NCBI GenBank assembly: GCA_029624675.1 | Contig: JARSSP010000062.1 | Coordinates: 1-61,613 of the forward strand | Reading direction: 5' to 3' | Length of the DNA stretch: 61,613 nt | Origin: Candidatus Contendibacter sp. | Lineage (GTDB): Bacteria > Pseudomonadota > Gammaproteobacteria > Competibacterales > Competibacteraceae | Shown here: in pieces, positions 56,483 through 61,613 of the stretch | Position numbering within the stretch: the first letter of the stretch is position 1 | How the letters are laid out: each line of letters begins with the position of its first letter | Made by a program: the position numbers and the translations under genes | The notes under the pieces: generated by a model | Told to the model about the DNA's origin: nothing | The model's database searches: none | What the model saw: only the letters and a program-made list of their open reading frames with translations

Positions 56483-57406
56483 ATGTTGACCGCGCTGCTA
56501 TGCGTCGGCGCGGTGTTGCTCGACTGGCGGTTGGGCGAGCCGCGCTGCTGGCATCCGCTGGCGGGGTTCGGTCGGCTGGCGCAACGGGTGGAGGTGTTCG
56601 TTTACGGACCACCCGAATTGAACGCCGATCTTCGTCGCGCCCGTGGCGTTGGCGCGGTGATCGCGCTGCTGGTTCCGTTCGCCGTCGCCGCGTGGCTGCT
56701 GAGCGCGATTCCGCTACTGGGTTCGGTGGTGGCGTTGGGGTTGCTCTATCTCGCCATCGGCGCGCGTAGCCTGGCCGAACACGCTGAAGCGGTGGCGGCG
56801 GCGCTGCAAGCGGGCGATTTGCCGCTGGCGCGCGAGCGAGTGGGCCGGATCGTCAGCCGCGATACCGACGATCTCGACGAGGAGCAAATCAGCCGGGCCA
56901 CGGTGGAATCGGTGCTGGAAAACGGTTGCGACGCGATTTTCGGCGCGCTGTTCTGGTTCGTGCTGGCGGGCGCGGCGGGCGCGGTGTCGTACCGGCTGGC
57001 CAATACCCTGGATGCGATGTGGGGCTATCGCACCCCGCGCTATCGAGATTTCGGCTGGGCGGCGGCGCGGCTGGACGATGTATTGAACTGGATTCCGGCG
57101 CGGCTGACCGCGTTGAGCTACATGGCGGTGGGGACGAAGCCGGCCCTGGCCTGGCGTTGTTGGCGGGAACAAGCGTCGGGCTGGAAAAGTTCCAACGCCG
57201 GTTCGGTGATGGCGGCGGGTGCTGGTGCACTGGGCTTGGCGCTGGGCGGACCGGCCCGCTATCACGGCGAATGGCAACAACGCCCGGCGTTGGGCGAAGG
57301 CTTGGCGCCCCGCGCCGAGGACATCGGTCGGGCGGTGACGTTGGCGCGGCGGGCGCTGTGGCTGTGGCTGGCGGTGATCGCGTTGGGGGGACTGATCCTT
57401 GCTTGA
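56483..57406 (+). CDS. cbiB: Adenosylcobinamide-phosphate synthase CbiB
   Basis: An integral membrane enzyme that joins the aminopropanol-phosphate arm to adenosylcobyric acid. The 307 residues contain LDWRLGEPRCWHPLAGFGRL, IVSRDTDDLDEEQISRATVE, ESVLENGCDAIFGALFWF and MWGYRTPRYRDFGWAAARLD, all family signatures, with several membrane helices. Its stop overlaps the TTG start of the decarboxylase gene. No cobalamin riboswitch is visible upstream. Confidence 0.96.
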   Translation: MLTALLCVGAVLLDWRLGEPRCWHPLAGFGRLAQRVEVFVYGPPELNADLRRARGVGAVIALLVPFAVAAWLLSAIPLLGSVVALGLLYLAIGARSLAEHAEAVAAALQAGDLPLARERVGRIVSRDTDDLDEEQISRATVESVLENGCDAIFGALFWFVLAGAAGAVSYRLANTLDAMWGYRTPRYRDFGWAAARLDDVLNWIPARLTALSYMAVGTKPALAWRCWREQASGWKSSNAGSVMAAGAGALGLALGGPARYHGEWQQRPALGEGLAPRAEDIGRAVTLARRALWLWLAVIALGGLILA

Positions 57407-58394
57407 GCACGGCGGCGGTCTGCGGGCGGCGGCCGAACGCTACGGCATTCCGCCGAGCGACTGGCTGGATTTGTCCACCGGCATCAATCCCAACGGTTGG
57501 CCGCCGCCGCCGATCCCCGCGCCGGTCTGGCGGCGGTTACCAGAACCGGACGATGGGTTGGAAGCGGCGGCGACGGCCTATTACGGCGTGGAATCGTTAC
57601 TGCCGGTGGCCGGTTCGCAGGCGGTGATTCAGGCGCTGCCGCTATTGAGAGGGCCTGGCCGAGTTGGCGTGCTGAATCCAACCTACGCCGAACACGCCCA
57701 GGCCTGGCGGCGGGCCGGGCATCAGGTCGACGAGTTACCCGCCGAACGTCTGGATGCAGCGGTGGACCGACTGGACACGCTGGTTCTGGTTCACCCTAAT
57801 AATCCCACGGGCGTTCGGTTTCCCCTGAAAGCGCTGCTGGACTGGCGGGCGCGACTGGCGGCGCGCGGCGGCTGGCTGGTGGTGGACGAAGCGTTCATCG
57901 ACGCCACGCCGGCGGAGAGTGTGGCCGGTCACGCGAGTTTGCCGGGGCTGGTGGTGTTGCGGTCGCTGGGCAAGTTCTTTGGCTTGGCTGGGGCGCGGGT
58001 CGGTTTCGTGCTGGCCGAACCGGCGATGCTGGAAGGTTTGCGGGAGCATCTGGGGCCGTGGACGGTCACGGGTTCCAGCCGCTGGGTGGCGATGCAAGCC
58101 TTGGCCGATCGTGCCTGGCAGGAAGCAATGCGACTCGGGCTCGCCCGATCCGGCAAGAGGCTGGCGGATTTGCTCAAGCGGCAGGGCTTGCCGGTGGCTG
58201 GCGGTACCGGGCTGTTTCAATGGGCGCCGTTGCCGGATGCGGAATTCTGGCGGGACGCCTTGGCGCGACGCGGTATTCTGGTTCGACGCTTCGCCGATCC
58301 GCCGGGGTTGCGATTCGGGTTGCCCGACGGGGAGCCGGCCTGGCGGCGGTTGGAACTGGCGCTGGCCGGAGTGCGCGCCGAGCGGTTGCGATGA
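57399..58394 (+). CDS. cobD: Threonine-phosphate decarboxylase
   Basis: A PLP-dependent class I aminotransferase-fold enzyme of 331 residues that makes aminopropanol phosphate for B12 (CobD of Salmonella, CobC of Pseudomonas). LDLSTGINPNGWP opens the protein, LVHPNNPTG and VVDEAFIDA are the cofactor-binding motifs, and the Schiff-base Lys is in VLRSLGKFFGLAGARVG. The TTG start at 57399 overlaps cbiB by 8 bases. Confidence 0.93.
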   Translation: MLEHGGGLRAAAERYGIPPSDWLDLSTGINPNGWPPPPIPAPVWRRLPEPDDGLEAAATAYYGVESLLPVAGSQAVIQALPLLRGPGRVGVLNPTYAEHAQAWRRAGHQVDELPAERLDAAVDRLDTLVLVHPNNPTGVRFPLKALLDWRARLAARGGWLVVDEAFIDATPAESVAGHASLPGLVVLRSLGKFFGLAGARVGFVLAEPAMLEGLREHLGPWTVTGSSRWVAMQALADRAWQEAMRLGLARSGKRLADLLKRQGLPVAGGTGLFQWAPLPDAEFWRDALARRGILVRRFADPPGLRFGLPDGEPAWRRLELALAGVRAERLR

Positions 58395-58454
58395 TCCGCG
58401 CGCTTTCCCAATCCAATCCATTCCAACCTAATCCTTAAGATAACGGAATTCAAT

Positions 58455-59234
58455 ATGGTGGCGAATTCAGAGCCGGCACACAAGGTTGGCGAGGTGTATT
58501 TGGTCGGGGCCGGTCCCGGCGATCCCGAATTGCTGACGCTGAAGGCGCTGCGGTTGATGCGACAGGCCGACGTTGCGGTGTACGACCGGTTGGTTGGCGC
58601 GGCGATTCTGGAGCTGCTGGAGCCACGGGTCGAGCGCATTTTCGTCGGCAAGGAGCCGGAACATCACATCTTGCCCCAGAACGACATCAACCGGTTGCTG
58701 GTGGAACTGGCCTTGCAAGGCAAGCGGGTGTTGCGGCTCAAGGGTGGCGATCCGTTCATTTTCGGGCGCGGTGGCGAGGAGATCGAAACGCTGATGGCGG
58801 CGGGCATTCCCTTCCAGGTGGTGCCCGGCGTGACCGCCGCCGCCGGTTGCGCGGCCTACACTGGCATTCCGTTGACCCATCGCGATTACGCTCAGTCCTG
58901 CGTGTTCGTGACCGGCCATCTCAAGGACGGGGAACTGGATCTGAACTGGCCGATGCTGGCGCAACCGCGCCAGACGGTGGTGTTCTACATGGGGCTGAAG
59001 AGCGTCCGTCACATTTGCAACCAATTGCGTGCGCATGGCGTGGCCGATGAGATGCCCGTGGCGCTGGTGGAGCAGGGCACCACGCCCCAACAGCGGCTGT
59101 ATTGCGCCACGCTGGCCACGCTGCCGGCGGTGATCGCTGGCGCCGACGTCCGTTCCCCAGCGCTGTTGATCGTCGGCGAGGTGGTGAAATTGCATCCGCA
59201 ATTGTCTTGGTTCCAGCCGGCCGCCGTTTTGTAG
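58455..59234 (+). CDS. cobA: Uroporphyrinogen-III C-methyltransferase
   Basis: Methylates uroporphyrinogen III at C2 and C7 to precorrin-2, the branch point to siroheme and B12. The 259 residues show [20 protein letters not shown], the YDRLV segment, [19 protein letters not shown] and [20 protein letters not shown]. It lacks the CysG-type N-terminal dehydrogenase domain. The genes before it serve the late steps of B12 synthesis, so the corrin ring genes must lie elsewhere. Confidence 0.96.
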   Translation: MVANSEPAHKVGEVYLVGAGPGDPELLTLKALRLMRQADVAVYDRLVGAAILELLEPRVERIFVGKEPEHHILPQNDINRLLVELALQGKRVLRLKGGDPFIFGRGGEEIETLMAAGIPFQVVPGVTAAAGCAAYTGIPLTHRDYAQSCVFVTGHLKDGELDLNWPMLAQPRQTVVFYMGLKSVRHICNQLRAHGVADEMPVALVEQGTTPQQRLYCATLATLPAVIAGADVRSPALLIVGEVVKLHPQLSWFQPAAVL

Positions 59235-59270
59235 CTGTATAGCGCCCCCAAACCTCCCGCTGACGGCGCC

Positions 59271-59936
59271 TTACCGGCCGGTGAAGGCATCCTTGCCTTT
59301 GGGGGCCGAGTCGACGCGAACCGGGGCGGGTTGGAAGGTGGGGTTGGATTGGGTCAGCGGCCCCGGACGCGACGGCGTGGGAGGCTGAGACTGGCGGCAC
59401 GCCGGCCACGGTTCGCACGGCCGGTGGCCAGGTGGATGGGCGTTGGGTGGATAGGGTGGACGCGGGCCAGGATACGGGTTCGGATAGGGATAGGGATAGG
59501 GATAGGGATAGGAATAGGGATAGGAATAGGGGTGGCCGAAGATGACGCGGTCGCTCTCGTCTTTATCCTGTTGCTGCTGCCGTTGCTGCTCCAGTTGCCG
59601 GTTCAGTAGGTCGTTCTGTAACTGCTGGTTCGCCTGTTCCAGATCGCGGGCCGCTTGTTCCTGTCGCGCTTTTTCGGCTGCTTCCCGCTCGCGGGCCATT
59701 TGCTCGGCCAGCGCGTTGATGCGGGCGACTTCAGCGGCCGAGTCGGTGGCGGTTGGCGTGACCGGTGGGGGGGCGATGTCGAGGGTTTGCACCGGGGTTG
59801 CTTCGTCCGGTTTCCTTTGGCCGTAGTGGACTTGGCCGCTGGCGTCGGTCCATTTGTAAACCTGGGCCTGGGCGATGCCGGCGCTGGCCAGGCACAACAG
59901 GGCGAGGGTCGCAAAGGGTAGCCGCAAGTGGTTCAT
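59271..59936 (-). CDS. DUF4124 domain protein with Pro-Tyr repeat tail
   Basis: A 221-residue exported protein. The signal peptide is MNHLRLPFATLALLCLASAG, the DUF4124 domain VYKWTDASGQVHYGQRKPDE, then a coiled coil rich in Gln and Arg (about 70-125) and a tail with tandem Pro-Tyr units and a Pro-rich end. Function unknown. The tail is encoded by a GGGATA-type DNA repeat at 59482-59532. Confidence 0.85.
   Translation of the reverse strand: MNHLRLPFATLALLCLASAGIAQAQVYKWTDASGQVHYGQRKPDEATPVQTLDIAPPPVTPTATDSAAEVARINALAEQMAREREAAEKARQEQAARDLEQANQQLQNDLLNRQLEQQRQQQQDKDESDRVIFGHPYSYPYSYPYPYPYPYPNPYPGPRPPYPPNAHPPGHRPCEPWPACRQSQPPTPSRPGPLTQSNPTFQPAPVRVDSAPKGKDAFTGR
59482..59532. repeat. Hexanucleotide tandem repeat inside DUF4124 gene
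   Basis: About eight units of GGGATA or its variant GGAATA, on the plus strand. Because the unit is 6 bases long, changes in copy number keep the reading frame and only alter the number of Pro-Tyr pairs in the product. Confidence 0.9.
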
Positions 59937-60079
59937 GGTCGGCTTCTCGGTGGAATCTGAATGAATTTGAGTAGTGAAACCCTATCGGGTTCAATCGGTT
60001 GATCGAGCTGATCGGGATGCTGGGCCGTTAGCCGCGAGGCTTATCGTCTATCAGAATCTGTCGGAAACTCAAATGGTCC

Positions 60080-60240
60080 GGAAGCCGTTGGAGCATCGAG
60101 GTTTTCTTCGGAATCTTCAAAACTGGTTGCTGGGTGGAAGTCTTGCGGTTCGGTACCGTGGAACGCTTGGAACCGGCCTTGGCCTTGTACCTAAGCATCG
60201 CTTGGCGGATTCAGTACCTGACCGCGCTGGGGCGGAGCCC
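60080..60240 (+). pseudogene. C-terminal remnant of an IS4-family (Tn5-like) transposase
   Basis: The plus-strand frame reads WSIEVFFGIFKTGCWVEVLR, then FGTVERLEPALALYLSIAWR and IQYLTALGRSPP. This is the recognisable catalytic-Glu region and following helices of Tn5-type transposases (the IEVFF/ILKTGC, AERLERALALY and AWRLLYLTRLGR blocks). The rest of the element is missing. The remnant at 975-1211 covers a different, more N-terminal part of such an enzyme. Confidence 0.75.
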
Positions 60241-60378
60241 CCCGACCCGCCGGGCGATGGGGAACTGCTCCAGCAGTTCCAGGAAGTCGAGCGGTTATCG
60301 GAAGACGACAAACACGTCATCAAGACCTTGCTGGATGCGTTTCTGACCAAGCGGCAGCTTCAGGTGTTAGCCTGCTAA
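60230..60378 (+). pseudogene. C-terminal remnant of an XRE-type helix-turn-helix regulator
   Basis: In a frame different from the transposase remnant, ELLQQFQEVERLSEDDKHVI and KTLLDAFLTKRQLQVLAC resemble the C-terminal helix pair of small XRE-family regulators often found as antitoxins. The helix-turn-helix half is absent and seems to have been replaced by the transposase piece. Confidence 0.55.
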
Positions 60379-60395
60379 AGTGAGGAGAGAATGAT

Positions 60396-60668
60396 ATGAA
60401 TGCGGTGATTGAACAGCGTTTGCTATCGAAAATTAAAACTCTGTCACCGCCGCAGGTGGCGCAGGTCGAGGATTTTGTGGAGTTCCTGGCGGCGAAGTCA
60501 CAGCGGCAGGCCGCGCTCGGCCAATTGCTGGCGATTGCGCCTGCACTGGAAGCAGCCGGGGCGGAGCCAATGAGTGAAGAGGCGGTTGCCGCCGAGATCA
60601 AAGCCGTGCGGGAGGCGTGTAAGGCAAGAGTAGCCCAGGAATCCCCGGTCGATGCGACTCGTTCTTGA
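60396..60668 (+). CDS. Antitoxin of a PIN-domain toxin-antitoxin pair
   Basis: A 90-residue protein starting MNAVIEQRLLSKIKTLSPPQ with VAQVEDFVEFLAAKSQ, a pattern seen in small antitoxins of the DUF2281-like kind that precede PIN toxins. The C-terminal half is helical and charged and would wrap the toxin. It overlaps the toxin gene by 17 bases. An AGGAGAG site precedes the ATG. Confidence 0.8.
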   Translation: MNAVIEQRLLSKIKTLSPPQVAQVEDFVEFLAAKSQRQAALGQLLAIAPALEAAGAEPMSEEAVAAEIKAVREACKARVAQESPVDATRS

Positions 60669-61077
60669 CACCAACGTGGTGTTCTCCGCGCTGCGGTGGC
60701 GTGGCAAGCCTTATCAATTGCTCGAAACGCTTAGCCAACATCCAGACGCGCGCCTGTTCAGCAGCCCGGCCCTGCTGGAGGAGTTGGCGGAGGTGCTCGC
60801 CCGGCCGATGGCGGCTCAGCGGCTGGCGCTGGTCGGTGTAACCGCCAATGCGGTATTGGCCCTTTATCGGCAGGTTGTTGAGGTAGTGGAGCCAGCCTTT
60901 GTGCCGCGCGTAGTGCGCGATGCCGATGACGATCAGGTCATCGCCGCCGCCCTCGCCGCTCAAGCGGATTTCATCGTCTCCGGCGATGACGATTTGCTCG
61001 CCATCGGCAGCTACCAGGGTATCCGCATCGTCACAGCCGCCGAGGCTTTGCGACGCATCGAAGCTGGAAATGGTTAA
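60652..61077 (+). CDS. PIN-domain toxin (putative toxin component, PIN family)
   Basis: A 141-residue PIN nuclease. The acidic active site is built from Asp in MRLVLDTNVVFSALRW, Glu in LLEELAEVLARP, and Asp in RDADDDQVIAAA and FIVSGDDDLLAIG. PIN toxins of this group cleave RNA. It is intact, in contrast to the DUF3368 toxin at 48.7-49.1 kb. The terminator at 61167-61191 follows. Confidence 0.9.
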   Translation: MRLVLDTNVVFSALRWRGKPYQLLETLSQHPDARLFSSPALLEELAEVLARPMAAQRLALVGVTANAVLALYRQVVEVVEPAFVPRVVRDADDDQVIAAALAAQADFIVSGDDDLLAIGSYQGIRIVTAAEALRRIEAGNG

Positions 61078-61166
61078 AGGCGTTAGCGACCTGAACGGTC
61101 GGGCAACCAAGCCACCGATTAGCGGCTCCGGGTCGGGTGCTTCCGCCCGGCCAATGGTTCAAACGA

Positions 61167-61191
61167 AAAAGCCGCGCGCGGCGGCTTTTCT
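61167..61191 (+). terminator. Rho-independent terminator after PIN toxin gene
   Basis: AAAAGCCGC pairs with GCGGCTTTT around a 5-base loop, followed by CTTC. The symmetric A/T flanks allow function in both directions. Confidence 0.8.
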
Positions 61192-61213
61192 TCATTGGGG
61201 GGATTCCGGTTCT

Positions 61214-61240
61214 GGCGGATCGCGCTGCGCTAATCCGTCC
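61214..61240. repeat. Short stem-loop repeat
   Basis: GGCGGAT and ATCCGTCC flank CGCGCTGCGCTA, giving an imperfect hairpin of the same general style as the elements at 26017 and 40994. Confidence 0.45.
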
Positions 61241-61545
61241 TACTGGGCTGATATTATCTTTTTGAACTTCAGGACTATTTTCCGAAATTCATCCACAGAA
61301 ACCTCTGCGGACTGAATGCCTTCAGGATAATCAGGATATTCAAAAAACGGATTATCAACGAGTTCCCAGATAAAAAAGATTTTGCCATTGCAAACATAGG
61401 TAACAATTATAAAATCATCGAAAGCGGGACCTGGTGAGAAATAGTACATGTAGCTATCAGGTACAGCCCCAGAATTAATCGACTCGTAAATCTCATCAAC
61501 TGTCTTATTTACAAATTTGCACTCATCAATATTTTCCAACTCCAA
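61240..61545 (-). CDS. AT-rich hypothetical protein, possibly 5'-incomplete
   Basis: A 101-residue acidic protein if a TTG start at 61545 is used. I do not recognise it. The frame stays open and protein-like upstream (KFHNRYRSAIYQFEG) to a TAA near 61603, yet no ATG occurs, so the real gene may be truncated or begin at a rare codon. Its base composition is far richer in A and T than the rest of the window, which suggests horizontal acquisition; it resembles the AT-rich 49.1-49.9 kb stretch in this respect. Confidence 0.55.
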   Translation of the reverse strand: MELENIDECKFVNKTVDEIYESINSGAVPDSYMYYFSPGPAFDDFIIVTYVCNGKIFFIWELVDNPFFEYPDYPEGIQSAEVSVDEFRKIVLKFKKIISAQ

Positions 61546-61613
61546 TCCCTCAAACTGGTATATAGCGCTCCTATACCGGTTGTGGAATTTCCAAATACCA
61601 TCTTATTTTGTCA

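Noticed and set aside
1..61613. CRISPR arrays or cas genes
   Set aside because: No regularly spaced direct repeats with unique spacers and no cas-like proteins; the tandem repeat at 59482 is a coding hexanucleotide.

Overview
The window reads as chromosomal DNA of a high-GC gammaproteobacterium. The best marker is the macromolecular synthesis operon rpsU-dnaG-rpoD (with yqeY inserted) followed by a tRNA whose CAU anticodon and body match tRNA-Ile2, the same order as around rpoD in E. coli. The pyrR-pyrB-pyrC' / ruvX / yqgE block has the Pseudomonas arrangement. The many zinc-ribbon Ser/Thr kinases, FGE-sulfatase domains and AAA-ATPase/PD-(D/E)XK genes suggest an environmental lineage such as the Competibacter group; that assignment is an inference.

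Layout. 1-1.6 kb: a small FHA/zinc-ribbon gene, a dead IS4-type transposase and tRNA-Ile2. 1.6-7.2 kb: rpoD, dnaG, yqeY and rpsU on the minus strand and tsaD on the plus strand. 7.2-13.8 kb: pyrimidine genes (with a non-catalytic dihydroorotase), ruvX, yqgE, pdxA, and divergent pdxST. 14-26 kb: a large multi-PAS histidine kinase, cobO, a GCS2-type ligase, a MidA-type methyltransferase, an SH3/coiled-coil membrane protein, folB, plsY, an HD protein and fabAB. 26-32 kb: two alpha/beta hydrolases, a TPR lipoprotein-like or periplasmic protein, tusA-like and rhodanese genes, a 4-hydroxybutyryl-CoA dehydratase/HpaB-family protein and a patatin. 32-36.3 kb: a Fur-box-controlled cassette (DUF2325 protein, small Cys protein, HemP, two related helical proteins) ending in a terminator and bracketed by direct repeats of the 3' end of cysH. 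36.5-41.8 kb: a thiamine-precursor ABC transporter, mnmG and an L,D-transpeptidase. 41.8-54.9 kb: an accessory region on the minus strand holding an FtsW-like gene, three paralogous zinc-ribbon kinases, two FGE-sulfatase modules, intact and broken AAA-ATPase/nuclease genes and a UPF0175/DUF3368 toxin-antitoxin pair. A group II intron lies between the FtsW-like gene and the first kinase and truncates both. 54.9-59.2 kb: cobalamin genes cobQ, cbiB, cobD and cobA. 59.2-61.6 kb: a DUF4124 protein, another transposase remnant, a regulator remnant, a PIN toxin-antitoxin pair and an AT-rich orphan gene.

How the genes work together. The housekeeping blocks cover transcription and replication initiation, pyrimidine and B6 synthesis, fatty acid synthesis and B12 assembly. 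The two candidates for a less-described system are the complete Fur-to-terminator iron/heme transcription unit at 32.6-35.5 kb and the kinase/FGE/FtsW/L,D-transpeptidase cluster at 41-55 kb. The latter looks like an envelope or signalling locus damaged by an intron insertion, one frameshift, one nonsense codon and several deletions.
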